A DNA stretch of 49,486 bases from Clostridiales bacterium (GTDB lineage Bacteria; Bacillota; Clostridia; Oscillospirales; Oscillospiraceae). Position 1 is the stretch's first letter. Every line of letters starts with the position of its first letter. The notes under the pieces are model-generated. The model had not been told where the DNA came from and ran no database searches. It saw only the letters and a program-made list of their open reading frames with translations. Location: the NCBI GenBank assembly GCA_018374635.1, contig JAHAEW010000014.1, forward strand, positions 1 to 49,486, given 5' to 3'. Of this stretch, positions 23,985 through 32,897 are shown one piece after another. A program made the position numbers and the translations under genes.

Positions 23985-24629
23985 CTATCCCTCCAGCCAG
24001 CCCTGGAATTCCTCCAGCAGCTCCATCGCCTTGAATTTGACCACGTAGCCCTCGTCCTCGCCGGTGATGAGGGAGACTTCCCGGTCCTCCAGCCCGCCCT
24101 CCAGAGCGGTCTCGGCGGTGGTCTCGGTCACCGATCCCAGACAAAGGGGCGGAAAGACCACACACCACCAGTTGCGGCCGCCGCCCTCGCCGATGGTCAC
24201 CCGCAGAGCGGTGTACTCCCCTGCGGGGAAGGCAAAATCGGTGTACTCCTTGGTAGGAAACCACACGTCGTGCTCCAGCGAGGCGGTGACGGGATAGGAG
24301 TACCCCTGCTCGCCCACCACACGGGCCCCGGCATCGGCAATGGCAGGCAGGGCCTGGGTGAGGGCCTGTTCGGCCTCCTCCAGCTCCGCCCCGGGCGGGA
24401 CCACCCCGTCCGTAGCAGCCAGCACCGCATCTCGCACCGCCAGCTTCAGCGCCTGGTCCTCCTGGGTGTCAGAATTGGCCAGCACATGCAGGCGCACCAC
24501 CTTGTCCGCCAGGGCGGCTTGCTCCCCATCCAGGCGTACCCCCCACAGGGCTGCCGCCGCCATCCCCAGAAGAAGGGCCAATTCCCACCGGCGCAGCGTG
24601 GTCTTTTTGGTTCCAGTCCGCTCTTTCAT
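23985..24629 (-). CDS. spoIIR: Stage II sporulation protein R
   Basis: A 214-aa SpoIIR, the forespore-made signal that triggers SpoIIGA to process pro-sigma-E in the mother cell. It has an N-terminal membrane anchor (about 15-33), then VVRLHVLANSDTQEDQALKLAVRDAVL, YPVTASLEHDVWFPTKEY and LRVTIGEGGGRNWWCVVFPPLC, all family signatures. The start is ATG 24629 or GTG 24638; the ATG has GGTGA nearby. A weak sigma-F-like element (GTTTA, 15 nt, GTCCACACTA) lies upstream on the minus strand. It shows the organism can form spores. Confidence 0.92.
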   Translation of the reverse strand: MKERTGTKKTTLRRWELALLLGMAAAALWGVRLDGEQAALADKVVRLHVLANSDTQEDQALKLAVRDAVLAATDGVVPPGAELEEAEQALTQALPAIADAGARVVGEQGYSYPVTASLEHDVWFPTKEYTDFAFPAGEYTALRVTIGEGGGRNWWCVVFPPLCLGSVTETTAETALEGGLEDREVSLITGEDEGYVVKFKAMELLEEFQGWLEG

Positions 24630-24701
24630 ATCGTTCACCGTCCACGTTATGTATTGCCTTTAGTGTGGACACGGCGGACAGAACTTAAACCTCTTTCCAC
24701 A

Positions 24702-24740
24702 AAAAAGGATCGGACGGTGGAAAACCGTCCGATCCTTTTT
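24702..24740. terminator. Bidirectional terminator after ispE
   Basis: A perfect 17-bp stem AAAAAGGATCGGACGGT with its complement around a 5-nt loop, with A and T tracts on both sides. It ends the lrp-to-ispE operon on the minus strand and separates it from spoIIR. Confidence 0.92.
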
Positions 24741-24761
24741 CGCTTCTTATCCTATATGCGC

Positions 24762-25622
24762 TCAGATAGTGACCGTGAGGAAGGTCTCCGTGTAGGTCTG
24801 GCGCAGATCGTGGTAGGCCCGCCAGGCCCCCACCAGGGTGTCAAAGAGGCCGAACACAGTGGGTCCCGTGCCGCTCATACAGGCCCCCAGCGCGCCGTGA
24901 CGGATAAGCTCGGTCTTGATCTCGGCCACGGTCCCCCCCTGATTGCGGGGGAGCACATCCTCAAAGACATTGTACATCCGCCGGGCCACACCCAGCACGT
25001 CGCCATTTTCCAGGGCCTGGAGCATCCCCCGGGTATCCGGATGGCAGTGGAGCTTCATCCCGTCGATCCGTGCAAAGAGCTCCGGGGTGGATACCGCAAA
25101 GTGGGGCTTACAGATCACCACAAAGCACCAGGGCAGGCTGGGCAGCGGGGTGAGTATCTCCCCCCGGCCCTCGGCCAGCGCAGTTCCGCCCAGGACGCAG
25201 TATGGGACGTCCGAGCCCACCTGCTCCCCCAGGGCGGCCAGCTCCTGGGGCGCATACCCCAGCTTCCAGGCCCGGTTGAGGGCATTGAGCACCGCCGCGG
25301 CGTCCGAACTCCCGCCCCCCATGCCGGCGCAGACCGGAATGGACTTCTCCAGATCAATGCGCAGGCCGTTGGGGTCCATCCCGGCCGCCTCACACAGACG
25401 GAGGGCGGCCGAAGCGGCCAGGTTGTTTTTCCCGGTGGGAAGGAACTCCAGGTTGGAGCGCACCGCCACCCCGCGCTCCGCCTCCCGGCGGATGGTCACG
25501 GTATCGCACAGGGCCACCGACTGCATGACCATGCAGAGGTCGTGATACCCGTCGCTCCGCTTCCCCAGGACGTCCAGAGTCAGATTCAGCTTGGCGCGGG
25601 CCTTGGTCACGATTGGTTCCAT
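24762..25622 (-). CDS. ispE: 4-diphosphocytidyl-2-C-methyl-D-erythritol kinase
   Basis: A 286-aa GHMP kinase of the MEP isoprenoid pathway. It phosphorylates the 2-hydroxyl of CDP-ME. KARAKLNLTLDVLGKRSDGYHDL at the N terminus, the ATP-binding loop PVCAGMGGGSSDAAAV near residue 95, and GACMSGTGPTVFGLF near 245 are diagnostic. The ATG at 25622 has GGAGGAGA 5 nt upstream, 14 nt after the DUF1015 stop. The longer frame upstream lies inside that gene. Confidence 0.94.
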   Translation of the reverse strand: MEPIVTKARAKLNLTLDVLGKRSDGYHDLCMVMQSVALCDTVTIRREAERGVAVRSNLEFLPTGKNNLAASAALRLCEAAGMDPNGLRIDLEKSIPVCAGMGGGSSDAAAVLNALNRAWKLGYAPQELAALGEQVGSDVPYCVLGGTALAEGRGEILTPLPSLPWCFVVICKPHFAVSTPELFARIDGMKLHCHPDTRGMLQALENGDVLGVARRMYNVFEDVLPRNQGGTVAEIKTELIRHGALGACMSGTGPTVFGLFDTLVGAWRAYHDLRQTYTETFLTVTI

Positions 25623-25636
25623 ACCGTCTCCTCCAT

Positions 25637-26914
25637 TCAGCGGATCTTGCGGGCTTCCAGATAAAAGCGCTTGTCCTGGGCCCGGCCCAGAGAAAAGGTC
25701 TTGCGGGGGAGCATTCCATCCCTCCACACCGCCGGCAGCAGCGCCTCCTTATCCAGCGCGGGCAGAAGAAAGGCCAGATTCCCCGCCCTGCCCGCCAGAC
25801 GCCGGGCCACCTCCGCGCCATGGATATAGTCCACCCGTCCGCCCATACGGTGGAGATAGTGGTTCAAAAAAGTCTGGAGGGTCTCGATCTCCAGCGCCGC
25901 GTCCGGCGCGGGCACCGTGACACACCCCTCCCCGCCCGCGTGGACATAGGGGAGCACATGCCCCTCCCCGTCTCCATAGTGGGCTCCCGGATAAAACCGC
26001 ACCAGGGCCGAGAGGACCTCGCTTGGCTCCACACCGAAGAGCACCCGGTGGATCGGTTCGAGGGTCACGCTCTCATCATAAAGGTTGACCAGCTCGGCCA
26101 GGGCGTACCGGGCCGGGAGGGTCTCCCACTGCTCCGGCGGCGTCAGGCGCTTCTGCCGCTCGTAGCACTCCTTGGCTGTGGCCAGGGAGTGGTTCCCATC
26201 CCCCACCAGCAGGGCGATGGGCCACCCCTCCGCTCCGTGTCGCTGCCGGAAGGTCTCGGGGGCCAGGACCTCCCCCAGAACCGTCTCGGTATGGGCCAGC
26301 TGCTCCGGCCCCAGCTTCCACCCCCGCAGATGGCCGCCCTCCTCCATCAGGTCAAAGTCATAGAGGAGCTCCATGTGCTCCCGCTCTCCGGAGAGCCATC
26401 CCATGAGGCGGTCCCCCGGATCATCGGCCAGCAGCAGCGCGTGGGGGAGCTCCAGCGAGGCGTTCTTCCGCAGGGACACCCGGGGCGGGAGCCGGTTGAG
26501 ATCCACCCCCTCCGTGGCCCGCACCGGCGCGCGGGAGTCCTCCTCATAGTCGTAGGCCTCCAGATCCACCGCACCCAGCAGGCCCCGCCGCACCTTACCG
26601 CCCCCCAGCGTCCGCTCCACATAGATCATGGAGGCGGGCAGCCGGCGGAAACGCTCCTCCCGCAGATAGTGGGTCATGGTATTGTTGATCTCCACGATGT
26701 CCGTCTCCACATTGGGCCCGTCCAGACAACCCTCCGGGAGGATCAGCCGCAGGGCGGAGGGGGCGCCGCCCACAAAGTCCTCCACCCGCTGCCAGTATTC
26801 CGGCTGAGAGGTGTACTGATCGCAGGCCACCACCGCCCATTTTTGATAGGAACAGTTCCGGGGCAGCAAAATGTCCGCGCGCCCGAAGGGCACATGCGCA
26901 TCCGATGGCATCAT
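25637..26914 (-). CDS. DUF1015 family protein
   Basis: A 425-aa cytoplasmic protein of the DUF1015 family, recognised by PFGRADILLPRNCSYQKWAVVACDQYTSQPEYW, the HYLREERFRRLP block and LLVGDGNHSLATAKECYE. The function is not established. Members are often found beside serine-biosynthesis genes, and here the upstream gene is thrH (phosphoserine phosphatase-type), overlapping by 4 nt. AGGAGAGGAG precedes ATG 26914. Its conserved DGNHS motif suggests an enzyme, but this is inference. Confidence 0.82.
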   Translation of the reverse strand: MMPSDAHVPFGRADILLPRNCSYQKWAVVACDQYTSQPEYWQRVEDFVGGAPSALRLILPEGCLDGPNVETDIVEINNTMTHYLREERFRRLPASMIYVERTLGGGKVRRGLLGAVDLEAYDYEEDSRAPVRATEGVDLNRLPPRVSLRKNASLELPHALLLADDPGDRLMGWLSGEREHMELLYDFDLMEEGGHLRGWKLGPEQLAHTETVLGEVLAPETFRQRHGAEGWPIALLVGDGNHSLATAKECYERQKRLTPPEQWETLPARYALAELVNLYDESVTLEPIHRVLFGVEPSEVLSALVRFYPGAHYGDGEGHVLPYVHAGGEGCVTVPAPDAALEIETLQTFLNHYLHRMGGRVDYIHGAEVARRLAGRAGNLAFLLPALDKEALLPAVWRDGMLPRKTFSLGRAQDKRFYLEARKIR

Positions 26915-27546
26915 GGTTCTCCTCTCCTTTCCGGCGCCGGCAGGCCCATCGCCCTCCGAATTCCCGCAAGCAGCTCCTCATAGGTGTCGCAGGCCGGCAG
27001 CTCCGGGTGGGCCGCCCGGATGTCCGGCGTGCTGCGGAAGAGAAAGCCCGCCTTCCCGGCCCGGAGCATGTCCAGGTCGTTATAGCTGTCCCCGGCGGCG
27101 ATGGTCTCATACCCGGCATCTTGCAGCGCCCGCACCGTGGTGAGCTTGGTCTGGGGGCAGCGCATGCGCACCCCGGTAATGGTGGTCCCGTCAGCGGCTG
27201 TCTCCAACCCGTTGCACAGCAAAGTGGGCCAGTTGAGCTGTTCCATCAGGGGACGCGCAAACTCCTCAAACGTATCGCTGAGGATGACCGCCTGGGTAAA
27301 GGAGCGCAGTTCATCCAGGAAGGCTCTCGCCCCGGGGAAGGGGCCCATATGGGCAATGGTCTCCTGCAATTCCCGCAGGCCCAGCCCATGCCGCCGCAGC
27401 TGAGTGAGCCGGAATTCCATGAGCTTTCCATAGTCGGGCTCGTCCCGGGTCGTGCGCTCCAGCGCGGGGATGCCGTGCTCCCGCGCAAAGGTCACCCAGA
27501 TCTCGGGCACCAGCACTCCCTCCAGGTCCAGGCAAACGATGTACAT
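26911..27546 (-). CDS. thrH: Phosphoserine phosphatase / homoserine phosphotransferase ThrH
   Basis: A 211-aa HAD enzyme. Motif I is CLDLEGVLVPEIW, the ThrH-specific variant (DLEGVL in place of DFDGTL). VILSDTFEEFARPLM is motif II, CPQTKLTTVRAL carries the Lys, and AAGDSYNDLDML is motif IV. ThrH dephosphorylates phosphoserine to serine and in some bacteria moves the phosphate to homoserine. It sits downstream of an aminotransferase, so the pair may serve serine or threonine synthesis. Stop overlaps DUF1015 by 4 nt. Confidence 0.88.
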   Translation of the reverse strand: MYIVCLDLEGVLVPEIWVTFAREHGIPALERTTRDEPDYGKLMEFRLTQLRRHGLGLRELQETIAHMGPFPGARAFLDELRSFTQAVILSDTFEEFARPLMEQLNWPTLLCNGLETAADGTTITGVRMRCPQTKLTTVRALQDAGYETIAAGDSYNDLDMLRAGKAGFLFRSTPDIRAAHPELPACDTYEELLAGIRRAMGLPAPERRGEP

Positions 27547-27581
27547 CCCGCTCCTCCTTTCTCGTTCACACTCCGGCCCTG

Positions 27582-28769
27582 TTATCCCTCCCGGGCCTGT
27601 TTCTTGCGCAGGTTGGTGAGGAAGTTGTCCATCCGGGTCAGCGCCTCGGCGATGTCCTTCCTCCCTGTGGCGTAACAGCAGCGTACAAAGCCCTCGCCGC
27701 CCGGACCGAAGGCGGAGCCGGAGATGACGGCCACCTTCTCTTCCATCAGGAACCGCTCGCAGAACTCATCGGAGCTCAGACCGCTGGAGCGGATATCCGG
27801 GAACACATAGAAGGCTCCCTTTGGCTCAAAGCATGGCAGGCCGATGCGCCGCAGGCCCTCCACCAGATAGCGGCGGCGGCCGTCATACTCGTCCCGCATT
27901 TTCTCGATGTCCACGTCGCCGCTGCGCATGGCCTCCACCGCGGCGTACTGGCTCACCGTGGGGGCGGACATGATGCCGAACTGGTGGAGCTTGAGCATCT
28001 GCCGGATGATCTCCTTGGGTCCGCAGACATAGCCCATGCGCCAGCCGGTCATGGCGTGGCTCTTGGAGAAGCCGTTGACCACGATGGTCCGGTCCTTGAG
28101 CTCCGGCAGATTGGCCGGGGAGACATGGCGCTGCCCGTAGGTCAGCTCGGCGTAGATCTCGTCGGAGAGGACCATGATGTCGGTCCCTTCCAGCACCTTG
28201 GCGATCTCCTCCAGATCCTTGCGCTCCAGGATGCCTCCGGTGGGGTTGTTGGGGAAGGGAAGCACCAGCACCTTGGTCCGGGGAGTGATGGCGGCGCGCA
28301 GCTCGTCTGCGGTCAGGCGGAACTCGTTTTCCGCCTTGGTCTCCACCAGCACCGGCACGGCCCCCGCCATGTTGGCCAGCGGGCCGTAGCACACAAAGGA
28401 GGGAACAGGGACAATGACCTCATCCCCCGGATTGACCAGGCAGCGCAGGGTCAGGTCGATGGCCTCGCTGCCGCCTACGGTGACGATGATCTGGCTTGCA
28501 AAGTCATATTGCAGGTCAAAGCGGCGGTTCAGATAGGCGGCGATCTCCCGCCGCAGCTCGGCCATGCCGGCATTGGAGGTGTATTTGGTAAATCCCTTCT
28601 CCAGGGAGTAGATGCCCGCGTCCCGGATGTGCCAGGGGGTCACGAAATCCGGCTCACCGATCCCCAGGGAGATGGCGTCTTTCATCTCCTCCAGGATGTC
28701 AAAGAAACGCCGGATCCCGGAGGGCTGGACGTTCTTGATCCGGTCGGACAGAATGTTTTCATAGTTCAT
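27582..28769 (-). CDS. Class I/II pyridoxal-phosphate aminotransferase
   Basis: A 395-aa fold-type I aminotransferase of the aspartate/aromatic group. SLGIGEPDFVTPWHIRDA at 35-52 and YTSNAGMAELRREIA are typical; VTVGGSEAIDLTLR is the phosphate-binding loop, PNNPTGGILERKDLEE holds the cofactor-binding Asn, and the Schiff-base lysine is in NGFSKSHAMTGWRMGY. Amino donor and acceptor cannot be told from sequence. It starts 4 nt inside the end of the Lrp regulator gene, so regulator and enzyme are co-translated. Confidence 0.9.
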   Translation of the reverse strand: MNYENILSDRIKNVQPSGIRRFFDILEEMKDAISLGIGEPDFVTPWHIRDAGIYSLEKGFTKYTSNAGMAELRREIAAYLNRRFDLQYDFASQIIVTVGGSEAIDLTLRCLVNPGDEVIVPVPSFVCYGPLANMAGAVPVLVETKAENEFRLTADELRAAITPRTKVLVLPFPNNPTGGILERKDLEEIAKVLEGTDIMVLSDEIYAELTYGQRHVSPANLPELKDRTIVVNGFSKSHAMTGWRMGYVCGPKEIIRQMLKLHQFGIMSAPTVSQYAAVEAMRSGDVDIEKMRDEYDGRRRYLVEGLRRIGLPCFEPKGAFYVFPDIRSSGLSSDEFCERFLMEEKVAVISGSAFGPGGEGFVRCCYATGRKDIAEALTRMDNFLTNLRKKQAREG

Positions 28770-29245
28770 GAGAAGATCAGCTCCCTCTCCTGTTCCTCGG
28801 CTTTTTCAAAAATCAGATGCTTTTCCTTATATTTTTTCAGGATAAAGTGGGTGGCCGTGCCGGTCACATCCTCCAGCGTGGCCAGGCGCTGGCCCACAAA
28901 CTGCGCCACCTCTTTCAAAGTGCGGCCGGAGATGATGACCGTCAGGTCAAAGGCGCCCGACATGAGATAGACGCTCTCCACCTCGTCATACTGATAAATG
29001 CGCTCGGCCACCCGGTCAAACCCCTCGCCCCGCTGCGGCGTGACCTTGACCTCGATGAGGGCCGTCACGGCCTCCCGGTCGGTGCGGTCCCAGTCCACGA
29101 TAGCCTTGTAGCCCAGCACGATCTTCTCTTCTTCATACATACGGACGCTCTTTTCGACTTCCTCTACCGTCATGCCGGACATGGATGCCAGCTGCTCACG
29201 GGTGAGGGTGCAGTCCTCTTCCAGGAGTTGAAGCAGTTTTTTCAT
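28766..29245 (-). CDS. Lrp/AsnC family transcriptional regulator
   Basis: A 159-aa feast/famine regulator. The N-terminal 50 residues form a helix-turn-helix (LTREQLASMSGMTVEEVEKSVRMYEE). The C-terminal RAM-type ligand domain shows TALIEVKVTP, VESVYLMSGAFDLTVII and a final beta strand. It heads the operon with the aminotransferase and probably senses an amino acid and controls the same genes. ATG 29245 follows GGGGGAAACTTGC. Confidence 0.87.
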   Translation of the reverse strand: MKKLLQLLEEDCTLTREQLASMSGMTVEEVEKSVRMYEEEKIVLGYKAIVDWDRTDREAVTALIEVKVTPQRGEGFDRVAERIYQYDEVESVYLMSGAFDLTVIISGRTLKEVAQFVGQRLATLEDVTGTATHFILKKYKEKHLIFEKAEEQERELIFS

Positions 29246-29309
29246 GCAAGTTTCCCCCTATCTTCTCCCATTTTTATTCCCGCCAAAAGGTATGGTTTTA
29301 ATTTTGATT

Positions 29310-29339
29310 ATTATACTCCCTGGTGTATGTCGAATACAA
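29310..29339 (-). promoter_or_regulatory. Promoter of the lrp-aminotransferase operon
   Basis: On the minus strand the -35 is TTGTAT (29334-29339), the spacer 18 nt and the -10 a perfect TATAAT (29310-29315). Confidence 0.65.
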
Positions 29340-29432
29340 TAGCAGCCCTTTTCCACAGTAAAACTCTGCCACACTGCACAATCCTCTGTCGAAAACGCAG
29401 AAATATTTTCTACATTTTTGTTAAAATTTCAC

Positions 29433-29461
29433 TGGAATTTTCATTTATCCAGTGCTATGAT
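29433..29461 (+). promoter_or_regulatory. Promoter of the V-ATPase operon with inverted repeat
   Basis: An extended -10 TGC-TATGAT (29456-29461) with a weak -35 TGGAAT (29433-29438), spacer 17 nt. Arms ACTGGA (29431-29436) and TCCAGT (29448-29453) form an inverted repeat over the promoter that could be an operator. The 311-nt gap holds this promoter, the lrp promoter and AT-rich sequence; no gene. Confidence 0.5.
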
Positions 29462-29556
29462 GAATCATATTCGCCGATTCCGTGTGTTTCTTCCCAGCCA
29501 TTGGCCCCACCGCTCTGTGCGGGGCGTATCCACAGTTCCTTCAAGGAGAACGCTTT

Positions 29557-29880
29557 ATGGAATATATCGATCTCGTCAACCGAATCATATCCGCCGAACA
29601 CAGCGCCAGCGCGCTGGCACAGGAGGCCCGGGAGAAGCAGGCCTCCCTGGACGCCGATCTGGAGCGGGAATGCGCCCAGCTGCGGCAGCGCTATCTGGAG
29701 CGGGCCCGGCACCGGATCTCCATTGTGGAGGAGACCGAGGCGCAGCTCGCCGCGGAATCCATGGCCGCGGTGGATGAGCGCCTCTCCCACGCGATGGAGG
29801 CGCTGGAGGAGGCATACCGCGCCCACCAGCAGGAGTGGGTGGACGTCCTCTTTGCCCGGGTAGTGGGGCAGACGCCATGA
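29557..29880 (+). CDS. V-type ATPase peripheral stalk subunit (G/H type)
   Basis: A 107-aa, almost wholly helical, charged protein, likely a coiled coil over residues 10-95 (AREKQASLDADLERECAQLRQRYLERA). First gene of the V-ATPase operon, where subunit H/G of the peripheral stalk is expected. RBS AAGGAG lies 10 nt upstream of ATG 29557. Identity rests on size, composition and position rather than strong motifs. The stop overlaps the subunit C start (ATGA). Confidence 0.75.
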   Translation: MEYIDLVNRIISAEHSASALAQEAREKQASLDADLERECAQLRQRYLERARHRISIVEETEAQLAAESMAAVDERLSHAMEALEEAYRAHQQEWVDVLFARVVGQTP

Positions 29881-30911
29881 TCCAGGCACAGATGGAATAC
29901 GGAGCCCTCTCCTCCAAAGTCCATGCCCTGTATGGAACGCGGCTCCGTCTGGCAGACTTTGAACATATGGCCGCTCTCCGGACCGAGGCCGAGCTCTCAG
30001 ACTATCTGCGGGTCCACCCCGCCTGGTCCTCCTGCGCCGCCCGTCTCGCGGGCGGCGTCTACATCGGCCGGGTGGAGCTGGAGCTGGCGCTCTGGGACCA
30101 GTTCCGGACCGATTACCGCAAGCTGCTCCACTTTGTCCCCCGGGTGGACAAGGACCTCTTCTCCTTTCCCATCCTGCTTCAGGAACAGCGGGCCATCCTC
30201 TCTACTCTGCGGCGGCTCAAGGCGGGGCATCCCCTCTCCGCCCTTCCACGGTCCATTCTGCGCAGCGCACTGGACCTCCACGCCCTCTCCTCCTGCACGG
30301 ATTTTGACGGTCTGGCCTCCGCGGCCCGGGATACCATCTATGCCCCCGCCCTGAAGCGGCTGCGTCCCCCCCAGGCGGGCGCTCTGCCCGACTATACCGG
30401 GGCTGAGACCCTTCTCCGCTCCGCCTATTTCTCCCACATGTACCATATCATCCACAAGCGCTATCGGGGCGAGACCAAAGCGGTGCTGCTGCGGGCCTAT
30501 GGGGAACAGATCGACTGGTTCAATCTGATCCACATCCTCCGGCTCAAGACCTATTTCCCCGGCCAGTCCGACTATCTGCCCGTCCTCTTCCCCTTTAATT
30601 ACCGTCTGCGTCCGGAGATGGTCCGCGCGCTGTGCGCCGCGCCCGACGCCTCCAGCGCATGGGAGCTGCTCCGGGATACCCCCTATGCCGCCTGGCTGTC
30701 TGCCGGCGGGGTGGAGGAGCTGGAGGACGCCTTCCACCGGGCCTTCTATACCTTCAACCGCCGCCAGCTCACCCATGGCACGCCCTCGATCTATACCGCC
30801 GTGGCCTACCTCAATCTGAAGGATCTGGAGCTCCAGGCGCTGGTGAGCCTCATTGAGTCGGTCAAATACGGCGTACCCTATGACACTTCTCTGGCCCGCC
30901 TGTTCGGCTGA
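29877..30911 (+). CDS. ntpC: V-type ATPase subunit C
   Basis: A 344-aa V0D/AC39 protein that forms the socket between the rotor ring and central stalk. Features include EYGALSSKVHALYGTRL at the start, IHILRLKTYFPG near 225 and a C-terminal YTAVAYLNLKDLELQALVSLIES. Length is normal. ATG 29877 overlaps the previous stop by 4 nt; the longer upstream frame has no homology. No membrane segment is present, as expected. Confidence 0.88.
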   Translation: MIQAQMEYGALSSKVHALYGTRLRLADFEHMAALRTEAELSDYLRVHPAWSSCAARLAGGVYIGRVELELALWDQFRTDYRKLLHFVPRVDKDLFSFPILLQEQRAILSTLRRLKAGHPLSALPRSILRSALDLHALSSCTDFDGLASAARDTIYAPALKRLRPPQAGALPDYTGAETLLRSAYFSHMYHIIHKRYRGETKAVLLRAYGEQIDWFNLIHILRLKTYFPGQSDYLPVLFPFNYRLRPEMVRALCAAPDASSAWELLRDTPYAAWLSAGGVEELEDAFHRAFYTFNRRQLTHGTPSIYTAVAYLNLKDLELQALVSLIESVKYGVPYDTSLARLFG

Positions 30912-30943
30912 GCCTGACTTCCTTCCTCAAAGGAGATGATCGG

Positions 30944-32878
30944 ATGTCCGTTGTTCCCATGCGGCTTCTCACTGTGGCCGGTCCTCTGGAGCAGTTTGAC
31001 GCGGTGGCCGCTTCCTGTGTGCTGGACCAGGAGTTTCATCCGGAAAACGCCCTCTCCCTCATGGAGCGTGTGGGGCATCTGCGGCCCTTTGCCTACTCCA
31101 ATCCCTATGCCGCTCCCCTGCGGCAGGCCGAGGAGCTGCTGGACGCGCTGGGGCTCTCTCCCGCCTATGAACCTTTCGAGGAGAGCCTGGATCTGGAGGC
31201 TGTCTCCGGCTATTTTGACGCCCTGAAGCAGACGCTGGATGGCCTGACCAGCCAGAAAAGCCGGCAGGCCGGACTGCTGGAAGAGGACCGCGGCATCGCG
31301 CTGGAACTGGAACACCTGCGGGGTCTCTCCACCCAGCTGGAAGAGCTGTGGCACCTGGACTTCATCCGCTTCCGGTACGGCTATCTCCCGCGGGAGACCT
31401 ATGACAGCTTTCAGTCTGCGCTGAGCGAGCACGAGGAGCTCTTCTTCATCCCCACCAATGTGGAGGCCCGCCGGGTCTATGGCATCTACTTCACCGCCCG
31501 GGAGGGGCATGAAAAGGTGGACGCCCTCTTTACCTCCCTCCACTTTGTCCGCATCCGCCTGGACCCGGCGGTCCACGGCACGCCGGAGGAGGCCATCGAC
31601 GAGCTCACGGCCCTGGCGGCCAAGGCCTCGGACAAGCTGCGCACCCTTGAGGAGGAGCGCGATTCCTTTGCCGCCCGGGAGTGCGCCCACCTGCGTTCCG
31701 TCTGCTCCTGGCTGCGCTATCACAGCGAGCTCTATGACCTGCGCCGCTATGCGGCTCACTCCCGGGAGAGCTTCTATCTCATGGGCTGGGTGCCGGTGGA
31801 CGGGCTGGACGCGGTGATGAAGGCCCTCTCCGCCTTCCCCGAGTGCTCCTGTGTGGTGGACCGGGCCGATGAACAGACAGCTTCCGTCAAGCCCCCCACC
31901 AAGCTGCGCAACTGTTTTCTGGGCCGGATCTTCCGCCCCTTCCTGGAGATGTACGGCCTGCCGGCCTATCATGAGCTGGATCCCTCGGTCTTTCTGGCCC
32001 TCACCTACTGCCTGTTCTTCGGCATCATGTTCGGCGATCTGGGACAGGGCCTGGGTCTGGCGCTGATCGGTCTCGTTCTGGCCAAATGGAAGGGGATGTG
32101 GCTTGGCAACATCATCGCCCTGTGCGGCCTGTCCGGTGCCCTCTTCGGCTGCGTATACGGCAGCGTATTCGGCTTTGAGGACCTGCTCCCCGGCTTCAAG
32201 ATCCTGGAGGAGAGCAACCTGCTCCCCGGCTCCAGCAACGTGCTGGTGCTTCTGCTCCTCTCCGTGGGCCTGGGGGTGTGCATGCTGCTGCTGGTGATGG
32301 CGCTGAACATCTATAACGGCATCCGGCAGCGGGACATGGAGAAGATCTTCTTCGGGCCCAACGGGGCGGCGGGCATCCTTTTCTATGCCGGACTCATTGT
32401 GGCCGCCCTCTCCACCCTGGTCTTTGAAGTAAATCTCTTTGTCCCGGCCTATGTGCTGCCCGTCCTGGTCCTGCCGCTGGTGTGCATCCTGCTGCGGGAG
32501 CCCCTCTCCCTGCTGTTCTCCGGCGATCCGGCCTGGAAGCAGACCAAGCTGGGGGAGGTATTGAGCATCGGTCTCTTTGAACTCTTTGAGACCCTGCTCT
32601 CCTATCTCACCAACACCCTCTCCTTCCTGCGGATCGGAGCCTATGCCATCACCCACGTGGGCCTCATGATGGTGGTCCATATGCTGGCCGGCTCGGAACT
32701 CAACCCGGTGGTCATCGTACTGGGCAACCTCTTCGTCATGGGCTTTGAGGGCCTTCTGGTGGGCATACAGGTGCTCCGTCTGGAGTTCTATGAGCTCTTC
32801 GGCCGCTTTTATGAGGACGGGGGCATCCCCTTCCGTCCAAAAAAGATCCAGTACACCGCCCGCAGCGGCGAGGAATAA
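30944..32878 (+). CDS. ntpI: V-type ATPase subunit I
   Basis: A 644-aa membrane stator subunit (the a-subunit equivalent). The cytoplasmic N-terminal half (1-330) has coiled coils; the C-terminal half has about seven to eight membrane helices. Key segments are PSVFLALTYCLFFGIMFGDLGQG near 345 and LTNTLSFLRIGAYAITHVGLMM near 560, the second holding the conserved Arg of the ion path. RBS AAGGAGATGATCGG precedes ATG 30944. Full length. Confidence 0.93.
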   Translation: MSVVPMRLLTVAGPLEQFDAVAASCVLDQEFHPENALSLMERVGHLRPFAYSNPYAAPLRQAEELLDALGLSPAYEPFEESLDLEAVSGYFDALKQTLDGLTSQKSRQAGLLEEDRGIALELEHLRGLSTQLEELWHLDFIRFRYGYLPRETYDSFQSALSEHEELFFIPTNVEARRVYGIYFTAREGHEKVDALFTSLHFVRIRLDPAVHGTPEEAIDELTALAAKASDKLRTLEEERDSFAARECAHLRSVCSWLRYHSELYDLRRYAAHSRESFYLMGWVPVDGLDAVMKALSAFPECSCVVDRADEQTASVKPPTKLRNCFLGRIFRPFLEMYGLPAYHELDPSVFLALTYCLFFGIMFGDLGQGLGLALIGLVLAKWKGMWLGNIIALCGLSGALFGCVYGSVFGFEDLLPGFKILEESNLLPGSSNVLVLLLLSVGLGVCMLLLVMALNIYNGIRQRDMEKIFFGPNGAAGILFYAGLIVAALSTLVFEVNLFVPAYVLPVLVLPLVCILLREPLSLLFSGDPAWKQTKLGEVLSIGLFELFETLLSYLTNTLSFLRIGAYAITHVGLMMVVHMLAGSELNPVVIVLGNLFVMGFEGLLVGIQVLRLEFYELFGRFYEDGGIPFRPKKIQYTARSGEE

Positions 32879-32897
32879 ATTTGTGGAGGCGTCTCAC

